Shown here: positions 19,208-28,262 of the stretch, one piece after another
How positions within the stretch are numbered: the stretch's first letter is position 1
Layout: each line of letters begins with the position of its first letter
Source of the DNA: a methanotrophic endosymbiont of Bathymodiolus puteoserpentis (Logatchev)
GTDB lineage: Bacteria > Pseudomonadota > Gammaproteobacteria > Methylococcales > Methylomonadaceae
Length of the DNA: 64,000 nt
NCBI RefSeq assembly: GCF_900128525.1
Contig: NZ_FQTQ01000134.1
Coordinates: forward strand, 1 to 64,000
Direction of reading: 5' to 3'
Notes under the pieces: generated by a model
What the model was told of the DNA's origin: nothing
What the model saw: the letters and a program-made list of their open reading frames with translations, nothing else
Databases searched by the model: none
Translations under genes and position numbers: made by a program

Positions 19208-20554
19208 TTAAAAATAGCGGGCTAATAGGCCGAGTTTGCTAGTGCAGGAGGGTAAAGGGATTTTTACCTCATAGCCACCACCTGATGCTTCATGCATTTC
19301 ATTTCCGCGCATATCTTCCATACGTTCTACGATAATATCATGATTCCCATCGGGGTGTATAAGCTCAAGCTTATCACCAATTGAGAATTTGTTTTTAACT
19401 AAAATTTCAGCCATACCGGTGTTTTCGTCGTAGTGTTTTATTTCACCACAGAACTGCTGTTTATGGCTTTTTGAGTAGCCAGTCATGTAATTTTGCTGTT
19501 CATGAGTATGGTGACGTTGGTAAAAGCCATCGGTATAGCCGCGATTAGCTAGATTTTCTAAAACACCAATAAGCTGAGGTTGAAAGGACTTACCGGCTAG
19601 GGCATCATTAATGGCTTGTTTGTAGGTTTGCGCAGTTCTCGCTACATAATAATGTGATTTGGTGCGGCCTTCAATCTTTAGGCTATCAACGCCAATTTCA
19701 ACAAGTCGTTGTACATGTTCTATCGCGCGTAAGTCTTTAGAATTCATTATATAGGTGCCGTGTTCATCCTCCATAACAGGCATCAGTTCGCCAGGGCGAC
19801 CTTCTTCTTCTAAGAAGTAGACTTCGTCAGCTAGAGGGTGACGTTCCGCACCTCCACAGCTAGCGGTGGTAGAATTTAGGTCGTTCATAGAAAGAGCGTT
19901 ACCCTCTAATATAAAGTCACCTTCAGCATTTTCATAAGCAGGTTTAGTATCATATTTCCAGCGGCAGGAGTTAGTACAAGTCCCTTGGTTAGGGTCGCGG
20001 TGGTTAAAATAGCCAGATAATAGGCAACGACCGGAGTAAGCGATACATAGTGCGCCATGAACAAATACTTCGAGTTCCATATCAGGGCATTCTTGGCGTA
20101 TTTCGGCAATTTCATCTAAAGATAGTTCACGGGATAGAATGATGCGCTCTACGCCCATTTTTTGCCAGAATTTAACAGTAGCGAAATTAACGGTATTTGC
20201 TTGCACTGATAAATGTATTGGCATATCTGGCCAGTGTTCTCTAGCCATCATAATTAAACCGGGGTCAGCCATAATAAGTGCATCTGGTTGCATAGCAACA
20301 ATAGGGCTAATATCTTTTATAAAGGATTTAACTTTGGTATTATGAGGAATAACATTAGTAGCTAAAAAGAATTTTTTTCCTAGTGCATGAGCCTCGCTAA
20401 TGCCTTTGGCGAGGTTTTCATCAAGAAAGTCATTGTTGCGCACGCGTAGACTATAGCGTGGTTGCCCCGCATAAACGGCATCAGCACCATAAGCGAAAGC
20501 ATAGCGCATATTTTTTAATGTGCCTGCAGGAGATAAGAGTTCTATTTTTTTCAT
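19208..20554 (-). CDS. trhP: Peptidase U32 family protein TrhP/YegQ, tRNA 5-hydroxyuridine synthesis
   Basis: The 448-residue member of the U32 family opens ELLSPAGTLKNMRYAFAYGADAVYAG and has VHGALCIAYSGRCLLSGYF and GTCTNSCRWKY, whose cysteines bind an iron-sulfur cluster. TrhP uses prephenate to hydroxylate U34 of several tRNAs; the protease name is historical. The C-terminal SIGDKLELIHPDG barrel fits the YegQ branch. The ATG at 20554 is clear, and a Fur-like box lies just upstream. DUF2892 follows. Confidence 0.85.
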   Translation of the reverse strand: MKKIELLSPAGTLKNMRYAFAYGADAVYAGQPRYSLRVRNNDFLDENLAKGISEAHALGKKFFLATNVIPHNTKVKSFIKDISPIVAMQPDALIMADPGLIMMAREHWPDMPIHLSVQANTVNFATVKFWQKMGVERIILSRELSLDEIAEIRQECPDMELEVFVHGALCIAYSGRCLLSGYFNHRDPNQGTCTNSCRWKYDTKPAYENAEGDFILEGNALSMNDLNSTTASCGGAERHPLADEVYFLEEEGRPGELMPVMEDEHGTYIMNSKDLRAIEHVQRLVEIGVDSLKIEGRTKSHYYVARTAQTYKQAINDALAGKSFQPQLIGVLENLANRGYTDGFYQRHHTHEQQNYMTGYSKSHKQQFCGEIKHYDENTGMAEILVKNKFSIGDKLELIHPDGNHDIIVERMEDMRGNEMHEASGGGYEVKIPLPSCTSKLGLLARYF

Positions 20555-20572
20555 CTACAAGAAAATTTCAAA

Positions 20573-20587
20573 AGATAATCATTATCG
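20573..20587. promoter_or_regulatory. Fur-like iron box upstream of trhP
   Basis: The sequence agataatcattatcg matches the 7-1-7 Fur palindrome (TGATAATNATTATCA) at 13 of 15 positions. It lies about 20 nt upstream of the trhP start on the minus strand, where a repressor would block initiation. Regulation by Fur is inferred only from this match. Confidence 0.5.
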
Positions 20588-20883
20588 TTATTCTACCCGA
20601 TAGCTTGCTCACAAAATAGTCTAGTACAATAGCTATGAAATGATGAGATCAGCAATAATTTGAAAAACAAGAAGTTATTTCGTTTTTTTTATATCACAAA
20701 TTTAGGTAGTGTTGTATTCGTTATTATGCAGAAATAATGAATGTACATTTTATAAAATTCGAAATTTCATGTCATCTAGTATGGCTAGTTATTTGCAGGC
20801 TAGCGGCGCTTTCAGGCATGTTCGAAATTTGACTTCTAAGGTTGTTTTTGTGTTTTTTAGTCTTTTTATGGTAAAGAAACTAC
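20588..20883. other. Intergenic region with no recognised gene
   Basis: This 296-bp AT-rich stretch lies between divergent trhP and rpsF. A 75-codon GTG frame crosses it (20709-20936), but it has no RBS and no family resemblance and I do not call it a gene. It probably holds promoter and leader sequence for the ribosomal operon. Confidence 0.5.
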
Positions 20884-20912
20884 TTTTCAATCAGTTAAAT
20901 ATACAATATAAT
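20884..20912 (+). promoter_or_regulatory. Probable promoter of the rpsF operon
   Basis: TATAAT at 20907-20912 is preceded at 17 nt by ttttca, a 4 of 6 match to the -35 box. Transcription would start near 20919, leaving a leader of about 75 nt before rpsF. Confidence 0.5.
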
Positions 20913-20995
20913 GATCGGCTTTTTAATGGGGTTTAATCACCCTCCTTGTCTTACTGTCAAATTCTGATAGAAGGCTGTAACCCGAAAGGAAAATT

Positions 20996-21409
20996 ATGCG
21001 ACATTATGAAATTGTCTTTTTAGTTCATCCTGACCAAAGCTCTCAAGTTCCTGCGATGATAGACCGTTATCGTGCAACTATTGAAGGCGCGTCAGGTGCT
21101 ATTCACCGTCTTGAAGATTGGGGGCGTAGACATCTTGCCTACCCAATTAAAAAGCTTCAAAAAGCACACTACGTATTAATGAACATTGAGTGTGACCAAG
21201 CAACTCTTGCTGAGCTAGAAAGTAGTTTCCGTTTTAATGATGCTGTGTTACGTAGCATGACTATAGCAAGAAAAGCGGCAATTACAGAAGCATCGGTTAT
21301 TGCAGCTGAGACTGCTGAGCAAAACACATCTGTAGAGAAACCAGTGGTAGCAGAAGTCGTAGTAGTAAAAGAAGAAGTTGTTTCTGTTGCTAAATCTGAT
21401 TCTGAATAA
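20996..21409 (+). CDS. rpsF: 30S ribosomal protein S6
   Basis: The 137-residue S6 starts [15 protein letters not shown] and contains [18 protein letters not shown] and [12 protein letters not shown], the family core. The C-terminal tail is an acidic/alanine-valine-rich extension ([17 protein letters not shown]), common in gammaproteobacteria, where it may be glutamylated. AAGGA lies about 8 nt upstream. It is the first gene of rpsF-rpsR-DUF2232-rplI. Confidence 0.97.
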   Translation: MRHYEIVFLVHPDQSSQVPAMIDRYRATIEGASGAIHRLEDWGRRHLAYPIKKLQKAHYVLMNIECDQATLAELESSFRFNDAVLRSMTIARKAAITEASVIAAETAEQNTSVEKPVVAEVVVVKEEVVSVAKSDSE

Positions 21410-21435
21410 TTTAATAAATACATAGAGGATAGCTC

Positions 21436-21666
21436 ATGGCACGTCAAATGAGACGCAAAAAGCACTTTGCTTTTGGCACACCAGGTGAAGCAAATGCAAT
21501 CGATTATAAAAATATCGAGATGCTAAATGAATTCGTAACTGAAACAGGTAAAATTGTACCCAGCCGTATTACTGGCACAAGTGCAAAACATCAAAGACAA
21601 ATAACAAACGCAATTAAACGCGCACGTTATATTGCTTTGGTGCCTTTTTGTGATGCGCACGAATAA
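21436..21666 (+). CDS. rpsR: 30S ribosomal protein S18
   Basis: The 76-residue S18 contains the family stretch [20 protein letters not shown], then [20 protein letters not shown] and ARYIALVPF. It binds next to S6 on the platform of the small subunit. It follows rpsF after 26 nt with GAGGA ahead of its ATG. Confidence 0.97.
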   Translation: MARQMRRKKHFAFGTPGEANAIDYKNIEMLNEFVTETGKIVPSRITGTSAKHQRQITNAIKRARYIALVPFCDAHE

Positions 21667-21686
21667 TTAAATTAAGGTCGGCATTA

Positions 21687-22595
21687 GTGAATTTTTTAGC
21701 CAGTTATATTATGAAAGGAAGAATGCAGGCCATGGCTGTTGCATCTTCTTTAGCGCTGCTATCCTTGCTTATGCCGCCTATCAGTATTGTAAGTTCAGCT
21801 ACAGTAGCATTGGTGACATTGCGTCGTGGATGGTATGAAGGTTTATTAGTTTTATTAAGTGCGTGTGTAGCAGCTGCGATTTTAGGTATTATAGTTTTAG
21901 GTAATTATCAATTTGCCTTTGGTTATGCGCTTATTTTGTGGTTGCCTGTTTGGTTACTTTCTATTGTATTACGTGAAGGGCGTCATTTGTCTTTGGCAAT
22001 AGAAATATCTTCAGTATTGGGTGCATTAGTTATTATAGGTTTTTACTTGTTTGCTCAAGATCCTGCTGCTTATTGGCAGGCAATTTTGAGCATAATGATT
22101 GAGCCTATGATGCAGGCATCAGACGTACCTATAGAGCAAGTTAAGCAAACAATTACCATGCTCGCGAAATATATGACCGGTATTCTTGCAACAGGGTCAG
22201 TGACTGGTTTGTTATTAGGTTTGTTGTTAGCGCGTTGGTGGCAAGCAAACTTATATAATCCAGGTGGCTTTGGTGTAGAATACCTTTCTTTACGCATGCC
22301 TTCACGATTCACTATAACGACAGTTTGTGTATTTATAGTCGCTGTAGTAGCTGGTGGTGTTATTTCTGAGGTAGCTTGGAACATAGGTATTATTCTATTT
22401 ATGTTGTATGCCTTTATTGGCACGGCTATTGCCCATGCGTTATTATCAGCAACAAAAGCAAAGCGCTTTTTGTTACCGATTTTTTATATGCTGATATTTG
22501 TTGTGCCGCACTTAGTTGTGCCGGTCGCAATTATTGGTCTCAGTGATACTTGGTTGAATTTACGAAAAAACATAAAACCCCCATCGAATATTTAA
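21687..22595 (+). CDS. DUF2232 multi-helix membrane protein
   Basis: The 302-residue protein has about eight hydrophobic helices and matches the DUF2232 layout ([26 protein letters not shown] near the start; [17 protein letters not shown] in the middle). The start is a GTG at 21687 behind aagg. It is inserted between rpsR and rplI, a position seen for this family in many gammaproteobacteria. Its function is unknown; the fold resembles S-component-like membrane proteins, but no ligand can be named. Confidence 0.82.
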   Translation: MNFLASYIMKGRMQAMAVASSLALLSLLMPPISIVSSATVALVTLRRGWYEGLLVLLSACVAAAILGIIVLGNYQFAFGYALILWLPVWLLSIVLREGRHLSLAIEISSVLGALVIIGFYLFAQDPAAYWQAILSIMIEPMMQASDVPIEQVKQTITMLAKYMTGILATGSVTGLLLGLLLARWWQANLYNPGGFGVEYLSLRMPSRFTITTVCVFIVAVVAGGVISEVAWNIGIILFMLYAFIGTAIAHALLSATKAKRFLLPIFYMLIFVVPHLVVPVAIIGLSDTWLNLRKNIKPPSNI

Positions 22596-22639
22596 ATATA
22601 CGGTGGAATCGGTATACCGATAACTATGAGGATTATAAG

Positions 22640-23089
22640 ATGGAAGTTATCCTTCTTGAGAAAGTTGTAAACTTAGGTGATCTAGGTGATAAAGTAAATG
22701 TGAAATCTGGATATGCTAGAAATTTCCTTATTCCACAAATGAAAGCTGTTATGGCAACAGCAAAGAAAATTGCTGAATTTGAAGTACGTAGAGCAGAGCT
22801 TGAAAAAGTAGCTGCGGAAAAACTAGCTGCTGCTCAAGCTAGAGCAGTTGCTTTAGGTAAAATTGAAGTTATTATTGCTCATAAAGCGGGCGACGAAGGT
22901 AAATTATTTGGCTCTGTTGGTACGCATGATATTGCTGATGCAATGACGGCAGCCGGCGCAGCAGTGAATAAAAGTGAAGTGCGTTTACCTACAGGTATTA
23001 TTCGCCAAGTGGGTGACTACGATATCGATGTGAATCTTCATGCTGACGTAATAGCAACAGTTAATGTGCAGGTTGTCGCTGAAGCTTAA
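22640..23089 (+). CDS. rplI: 50S ribosomal protein L9
   Basis: The 149-residue L9 starts [19 protein letters not shown] and continues [13 protein letters not shown], then a long connecting helix rich in Ala/Glu/Lys and the C-terminal domain [15 protein letters not shown]. The start at 22640 has GAGGAT about 8 nt upstream; the frame is open 30 codons further but overlaps the DUF2232 gene without a site. It is the last gene of the operon, followed by a palindromic repeat that may stop transcription. Confidence 0.97.
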   Translation: MEVILLEKVVNLGDLGDKVNVKSGYARNFLIPQMKAVMATAKKIAEFEVRRAELEKVAAEKLAAAQARAVALGKIEVIIAHKAGDEGKLFGSVGTHDIADAMTAAGAAVNKSEVRLPTGIIRQVGDYDIDVNLHADVIATVNVQVVAEA

Positions 23090-23109
23090 GTCATTAGGTT
23101 TTAAGAAAT

Positions 23110-23185
23110 ACTCTAAACCCTCGAAAGTTTAGCCAATGTGGCACTGTCAGTCCTTAAAGGGCTGGCAGTGCTTTCGGGTATTATT
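23110..23185. repeat. MITE/REP-like palindromic repeat, copy 1 (degenerate ends)
   Basis: A core stem (gcactgtcagtcctt at 23141 with its near-complement ending gctggcagtgc at 23171) is followed by tttcgggtattatt and preceded by aaaccctcgaaagtttagc. The same blocks in the same order occur at 56815-56895, and in the opposite orientation at 52579-52677. Outer ends are degraded. Placed right after rplI, the hairpin may also act as its terminator. Confidence 0.7.
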
Positions 23186-23290
23186 CTGGTGCAATAGCTA
23201 TTGTTAGTCTACAGCAGGACATGTTCAGGATGTTGTACAATTTAGAGATTAGAGTTATACTTTCGGTAACTTAAATAAGTGAGGTAGAAA

Positions 23291-23545
23291 ATGCGAATTA
23301 TTTCATTTACTGATGCTAGAAATGGACTTAAAGGTGTTTTAGACCGCGTAGTTAAGGATGCTGATTGTACTGTAATAACTAGACGTGATAGCGAAGATGC
23401 TGTGGTGATGTCATTTGAGTACTATAGTAGTTTGATGGAAACAGTATATTTATTAAAGTCCCCTGCAAATGCAGAGCACCTCAGAAAATCAATTGAACAA
23501 TTTCATCAAGGAGCCGTTCAAGAGAGAGAGCCATTGAGTGAATAG
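23291..23545 (+). CDS. yefM: YefM/Phd-type antitoxin
   Basis: The 84-residue protein opens RIISFTDARNGLKGVLDRVV and contains TVITRRDSEDAVVMSFEYYSSL, the classic Phd/YefM dimer fold, with a flexible tail (HQGAVQEREPLSE) that wraps the toxin. It would repress its own promoter and neutralise the YoeB encoded next to it; the toxin start overlaps its end by 8 nt. Confidence 0.9.
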   Translation: MRIISFTDARNGLKGVLDRVVKDADCTVITRRDSEDAVVMSFEYYSSLMETVYLLKSPANAEHLRKSIEQFHQGAVQEREPLSE

Positions 23546-23810
23546 GTGTTTAGCTTGGACAGATGAAGCTTGGTCTGATTATGTGTATTGGCAAGGGCAA
23601 GATAGAAAAACACTAAAACGAATTAATAAGTTACTTTCAAATATTAAACGAACACCATTCGAGGGGCTTGGTAAGCCTGAGCTTTTGAAAGAAAATTTAT
23701 CAGGTTTTTGGTCTCGCAGAATCGATGACACACACAGGTTTATATATGCAGTAACTGATACACATATTACGGTAATAGCATGTCGGTATCACTATATCCA
23801 AAAAGGCTAA
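23538..23810 (+). CDS. yoeB: YoeB-type ribosome-dependent mRNA endonuclease toxin
   Basis: The 90-residue RelE-superfamily toxin has the YoeB signature: AWTDEAWSDYVYWQ, FEGLGKPELLKENLSGFWSRRI, DDTHRFIY and the C-terminal CRYHY with the catalytic histidine/tyrosine. It starts with a GTG inside the antitoxin gene, so the pair is coupled and apparently intact. It has no match to its genomic neighbours in role, suggesting an acquired module beside a repeat. Confidence 0.92.
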   Translation: MNRCLAWTDEAWSDYVYWQGQDRKTLKRINKLLSNIKRTPFEGLGKPELLKENLSGFWSRRIDDTHRFIYAVTDTHITVIACRYHYIQKG

Positions 23811-24019
23811 CAAAAAATTCGAGTCGACCACTGGTAGCGTAGTTTGTTGTCAAAGGTTATTTATATTATAGTTCAATGTGTTGTCAGAGTTCATCGTATA
23901 CCTGACAGAGGCCATTGAATTTGATGATAGCTGTGCCAATAAATTATCAGTTTTTCGTAGCTTAATGCGGTTTTATTGCTTCTCTCTTTTCAGTATGTCG
24001 TTCTGATTATACTGTTCCC

Positions 24020-24038
24020 TTGTCGCTCGTTGCGACAA
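24020..24038. other. Short hairpin upstream of waaA
   Basis: A perfect 7-bp stem (ttgtcgc / gcgacaa) with loop tcgtt lies 45 nt before waaA in the 270-bp gap after yoeB. No T-run follows. Nothing else is recognisable in that gap. Confidence 0.3.
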
Positions 24039-24083
24039 ATTCTTTAGTATTTTAATTAGTCACTACTTGTGGATAGTCGAGTT

Positions 24084-25370
24084 ATGTATTATTTTTATGT
24101 TGCTTTATTTTATCTACTATTACCCTTGTTATTAGTGTTTCGCTATTTTAAAGGCCTAAAGTGGCAGAATTTTAATGCACGTTATAACGAAGCCTTGGGT
24201 TTTTATAAGCAAAAGCATGCGCAACAAGTTATTTGGTTGCATGCAGCCTCATTAGGTGAGGTGGAAGCCGCCCATGTATTAATCGAATATTTACGCAAAA
24301 ATTATCCTTATAAAGTTTTAGTCACCACAGGTACAGAGCCTGGTTATGATCGCGTGCGTGCGTTACAGGGTGATCAGGTGGAGCATGTTTATTTACCCTA
24401 TGATATGCCGAGGACTGTAGAGCGATTTATTAAACATTTTCAGCCTAAGATTGCCATTATTATGGAGACTGAAATTTGGCCTGTTTTATTTGCTAAATGT
24501 AAGCAGCATGAAGTTCCTTTATTTATTGTTAATGCGCGGTTAACAGAAAAGTCGAGTAAGGGCTATCTTAAATTAAAGAGTTTTTTGGCTAAAATTTTTG
24601 CAGGGATTTCTGGTGTTGCAGTGCAAACCGAAGTGGATGCGCGTCGTTATCAAGAGATTGGTGTGTTAGCTGAAAAAATTACTGTCTCAGGTAATATTAA
24701 GCTTGATATGCCTATTGCTGAAGCGCTTAGAGATAATATGGCACAAGTAAAACAGGAGTTATTTCCGAATCGCCAAGTCTTTGTTGTGGGTAGTACTCAT
24801 GCAGGCGAGGATGAGATTTTTTTACAGGCTTATCAACGTTTAAAGCCAAAATTTACGGACCTTTTGTTAGTATTAGTGCCGCGTCAGCCTAAGCGTACAT
24901 CTGAAATAAAACAGTTATGCGCAAAAAATAAGCTTAATGTACTGGCGCGGACAGAACACAAGCCTTGTGATTCAGTAACTGATGTCTATTTAGTGGATAC
25001 ACTGGGTGAGTTAAAGCTGATGTATGCGCTGGCTGATTTTAGTTTTGTTGCTGGAAGTATGGTGCCTGTCGGCGGACATAATATTTTTGAACCTATTTTA
25101 TTAGGTGTGCCTGTGATGTTTGGCCCGCATATGAAAAATGTTGAATTACTAGCCAAACAGTTGCTTGATGCGCAAGGTGCGATTCAATGTATAACTGAGG
25201 CGGATATAGTGCGGGCTATTACGCTAATGATCGAAGACCCTCAAGAGAAGTGCCATTTAATCAGTAATGCCCAGGACTTTGTAGCGAAAAATAATGGGGC
25301 AGTTGATCGAACTATTGCACTTATCGATCCATTTTTGCGCGCGCACAAAGCCACACATCTACCCGATTAA
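24084..25370 (+). CDS. waaA: 3-deoxy-D-manno-octulosonic acid (Kdo) transferase
   Basis: The ~428-residue GT-B enzyme adds Kdo to lipid A precursor at the inner membrane. It has an N-terminal membrane helix (YVALFYLLLPLLLVFRYFKG), LHAASLGEVEAAH with the catalytic glutamate, IIMETEIWPVLF and the CMP-Kdo site FSFVAGSMVPVGGHNIFEP. The ATG at 24084 gives the usual N-terminus; a GTG at 24069 would add five residues. Its 3' end overlaps the convergent comF gene by 50 nt. Confidence 0.94.
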   Translation: MYYFYVALFYLLLPLLLVFRYFKGLKWQNFNARYNEALGFYKQKHAQQVIWLHAASLGEVEAAHVLIEYLRKNYPYKVLVTTGTEPGYDRVRALQGDQVEHVYLPYDMPRTVERFIKHFQPKIAIIMETEIWPVLFAKCKQHEVPLFIVNARLTEKSSKGYLKLKSFLAKIFAGISGVAVQTEVDARRYQEIGVLAEKITVSGNIKLDMPIAEALRDNMAQVKQELFPNRQVFVVGSTHAGEDEIFLQAYQRLKPKFTDLLLVLVPRQPKRTSEIKQLCAKNKLNVLARTEHKPCDSVTDVYLVDTLGELKLMYALADFSFVAGSMVPVGGHNIFEPILLGVPVMFGPHMKNVELLAKQLLDAQGAIQCITEADIVRAITLMIEDPQEKCHLISNAQDFVAKNNGAVDRTIALIDPFLRAHKATHLPD

Positions 25371-26040
25371 TTCCAGCCAATTTTAATAACCTAGCAAGCT
25401 CATTGGCAGTAGCACCGGTGGTCATTACGTCATCTAAAATGGCAATATGATTTACACTTGGTAGCTTTGTTATTAGGAATGCGTTTTTAATATTTTTAAG
25501 TCTTTGCTTGGCGGTTAGTGATATTTGGTGAGGTGTGTTTTTTATTCGCTGGCAACAGGATATGTTGATAGCTACGTTGAGTTCTTTAGCGATAGTCTTT
25601 GCTATTTCATGTGTTTGATTAAAGCCTCTTTGTTTGTATCTATTGCTATGTAAGGGAACGGGAATAATCAGCTCGGGTAGTTCGGCATTTTTTTCGAGAT
25701 AGTTGGCAAGTAATAAGCCGAGTAGCCGTGAGTTTTTATATGCACCATTAAATTTTAGCTGGTTAATTAAGTAGCGTATAGCGCCTTGATGGATAAACGG
25801 ACTGTAGGTTTTGTTAAAAGCGGGGAGATTCTTTTGACATTTTCCGCACAGGCGGGGCGCTGAACTATGAATCGCGAAGGGGTTGGCGCAGCAATAACAC
25901 TGGTTTTCCATTTTTTCCAGCGCATTATAACAAGCTACACACAAATCCATGTGCTTCATTCCAGGCTTGTTACATAAGATACAGCTAGTCGAAAGCAAAC
26001 TATATTGTATAATATCGAACCAGTTGTTTACCATTTTCAT
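25321..26040 (-). CDS. comF: ComF family phosphoribosyltransferase-like protein
   Basis: The 239-residue protein has a zinc-ribbon-like N-terminal half (CILCNKPG, CVACYNAL, CYCCANPF, CGKCQK) followed by a type I PRTase domain with VPLHSNRYKQRGFNQ and the PRPP loop ILDDVMTTGATA. ComF proteins act in DNA uptake in competent bacteria (ComFC / GntX group). It lies divergent to the biotin operon, as gntX/comF does near bio genes in several gammaproteobacteria. Its 3' end lies inside waaA. Confidence 0.9.
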   Translation of the reverse strand: MKMVNNWFDIIQYSLLSTSCILCNKPGMKHMDLCVACYNALEKMENQCYCCANPFAIHSSAPRLCGKCQKNLPAFNKTYSPFIHQGAIRYLINQLKFNGAYKNSRLLGLLLANYLEKNAELPELIIPVPLHSNRYKQRGFNQTHEIAKTIAKELNVAINISCCQRIKNTPHQISLTAKQRLKNIKNAFLITKLPSVNHIAILDDVMTTGATANELARLLKLAGINRVDVWLCARAKMDR

Positions 26041-26107
26041 TATGTTAGGTTGACCAATATTAAGTCGTCATCATCTAACTATAGCTCAGACCTTGGAGAT
26101 TAACAGA

Positions 26108-27091
26108 ATGTCAGCAGATTCAATGAATAATAATGCCGTATTGCGCCATGATTGGCAATTAGATGAAGTGAATGCTTTATTTACTCAGCCATTTAATGAT
26201 TTACTTTTTCAAGCACATACAGTCCATCGGGCTAATTTCGATCCGAATGAAGTGCAGATTAGCAGCTTGTTAAGTATTAAAACGGGTTCTTGCTCTGAAG
26301 ATTGTGGTTATTGTCCACAAAGTGCGCGTTATGATTCTGATTTAACGCCTGAGGCGCTAATGCCTATGGATGAGGTTTTAAAGGCGGCGCAAAATGCTAA
26401 AGATCAAGGCGCATCACGCTTTTGCATGGGGGCGGCATGGCGTAGCCCTAAAGATAAAGATGTTGATCGTGTGGTGGAAATGGTCAAAGGTGTGAAAGCC
26501 ATGGGCATGGAAACCTGTGTGACTTTAGGAATGTTGACTGATGAGCAAACTAAAACTCTGAAAGAAGGCGGATTGGATTATTACAATCATAATTTAGATA
26601 CTTCAGAAGATTATTATTCTGAAGTCATTACTACACGTACTTATCAAGATCGTTTAGATACTCTAGGTCGTGTGCGTGATGCTGGAATTAATGTTTGCTG
26701 CGGTGGTATTGTAGGAATGGGCGAAAATGAAACTGACCGGTCTAAATTATTAATTGAATTAGCTAATTTACCTAAGCATCCTGAAAGTGTACCTATTAAT
26801 ATGTTGGTACAAGTGGAAGGTACGCCATTAATGGGCTCTGAATCATTAGATCCTTTGATGTTTATTCGTATGATTGCGGTAGCGCGTATTTTAATGCCAC
26901 ATTCACGTGTTAGATTATCGGCAGGTCGTAATGATATGTCCGATGAAATGCAAGCGATGTGTTTCTTTACAGGTGCGAATTCTATTTTTTATGGTGATAA
27001 GTTGCTAACCACTGATAATCCTATGACTAATAGTGATTTGGCGTTATTTGAGCGTTTAGGTGTGCGTTCAGCTGGGTCAAGCTACGCGTAA
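26108..27091 (+). CDS. bioB: Biotin synthase (radical SAM)
   Basis: The 327-residue enzyme inserts sulfur into dethiobiotin. The radical-SAM cysteines are in [13 protein letters not shown], and YYNHNLDTS and [10 protein letters not shown] are further family motifs. The start at 26108 has GGAG 9 nt upstream. The next gene bioF begins 5 nt after the stop, so bioB-F-H-C-D forms one rightward operon. No BirA site could be identified with confidence in the short gap to comF. Confidence 0.97.
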   Translation: MSADSMNNNAVLRHDWQLDEVNALFTQPFNDLLFQAHTVHRANFDPNEVQISSLLSIKTGSCSEDCGYCPQSARYDSDLTPEALMPMDEVLKAAQNAKDQGASRFCMGAAWRSPKDKDVDRVVEMVKGVKAMGMETCVTLGMLTDEQTKTLKEGGLDYYNHNLDTSEDYYSEVITTRTYQDRLDTLGRVRDAGINVCCGGIVGMGENETDRSKLLIELANLPKHPESVPINMLVQVEGTPLMGSESLDPLMFIRMIAVARILMPHSRVRLSAGRNDMSDEMQAMCFFTGANSIFYGDKLLTTDNPMTNSDLALFERLGVRSAGSSYA

Positions 27092-27095
27092 GCGC

Positions 27096-28262
27096 ATGAT
27101 AGAAAAAGATAAGCAATTACAGCAAGCGCTAGAGGAGTTAAAACAAGCCGATTTATATCGTTCAAGACGTGTCATAGACTCTGCGCAAGGGATTTACTTA
27201 CAGCTTGATGGGCGGCAAGTTTTAAATTTTTGTAGTAATGATTATTTGGGTTTAGCGAATCACCCGGAAGTAATTCAGTCTTTTAAAGAGGCGGCTGATC
27301 GCTATGGTGTCGGTAGTGGTTCGGCGCATCTAGTCTGTGGGCACGGCCTTGAACATCATGCTTTAGAAGAAGAATTGGCCGATTTTACAGGGCGCGATCG
27401 GGCATTATTGTTTTCTACGGGCTATATGGCTAATTTAGGCGTGATAGCGGGGCTGATGGTTAAAGGTGATACGATTTATGAAGATAAATTAAATCATGCC
27501 TCTTTACTGGATGGTGGTTTGCTATCGGGTGCTAAATTTAAACGTTATTTGCATAATGATTTGCATAATTTGCAATTAAAAATGCAAGGGCAAGAAGCTG
27601 GGCAAAATGCCATGATTGTCACTGATGGCGTGTTTAGTATGGATGGTGATGTTGCTTGCTTACTCGGTTTATCTGCATTAGCCGAGCAGCAAAGTGCAAT
27701 GTTATTGGTTGATGATGCACATGGTTTCGGTGTCTTGGGGCGATCAGGCGGTGGTATTGTTGAGCAGTATCAGTTAACTCAGGCGCAAGTGCCTTTATTG
27801 ATAGGGACTTTTGGTAAGGCATTTGGAACGAGCGGGGCTTTTGTTGCTGGTTCTGAAGCTTTCATTGAAACCTTGATTCAAAAGTCGCGTACTTATATTT
27901 ATACTACAGCATTACCGCCTGCGGTTGCGGCAGCAACGCGAACAAGTTTGAGGTTGCTGCAAGTAGATGGTTGGCGTCGAGATAAACTAAATCAGTTGAT
28001 TATGCATTTTAGGCGTGGCGCTGAGCAGCTGGGTTTGGAGTTAATGCCTTCTGAATCGGCTATTCAGCCTATTATCTTAGGTAAAAGCCAAAAGGCCATG
28101 CAAGCCAGTGCGGCTTTATTAAAGCAAGGAATATGGGTCAGTGCCATCCGTCCGCCAACTGTTGCACAAGGTAGCGCTCGATTGCGTATTACTTTTTCGG
28201 CGATGCATGATATTGCGCATGTAGATCAATTATTAAGTGCTTTAGATGCAGTGGCTATATGA
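27096..28262 (+). CDS. bioF: 8-amino-7-oxononanoate synthase
   Basis: The 388-residue PLP enzyme joins pimeloyl-ACP and alanine. Visible landmarks are NFCSNDYLGLANHPE, GSGSAHLVCGH, LVDDAHGFGVLG and GTFGKAFGTSG, the last carrying the PLP lysine. The ATG at 27096 follows the bioB stop by 4 nt; the frame is open upstream inside bioB but that reading would overlap. Its stop overlaps the bioH start by ATGA. Confidence 0.96.
   Translation: MIEKDKQLQQALEELKQADLYRSRRVIDSAQGIYLQLDGRQVLNFCSNDYLGLANHPEVIQSFKEAADRYGVGSGSAHLVCGHGLEHHALEEELADFTGRDRALLFSTGYMANLGVIAGLMVKGDTIYEDKLNHASLLDGGLLSGAKFKRYLHNDLHNLQLKMQGQEAGQNAMIVTDGVFSMDGDVACLLGLSALAEQQSAMLLVDDAHGFGVLGRSGGGIVEQYQLTQAQVPLLIGTFGKAFGTSGAFVAGSEAFIETLIQKSRTYIYTTALPPAVAAATRTSLRLLQVDGWRRDKLNQLIMHFRRGAEQLGLELMPSESAIQPIILGKSQKAMQASAALLKQGIWVSAIRPPTVAQGSARLRITFSAMHDIAHVDQLLSALDAVAI

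Noticed and set aside
20709-20936. 75-codon GTG frame between trhP and rpsF
   Set aside because: No ribosome site, no family likeness, and it overlaps the likely rpsF promoter.
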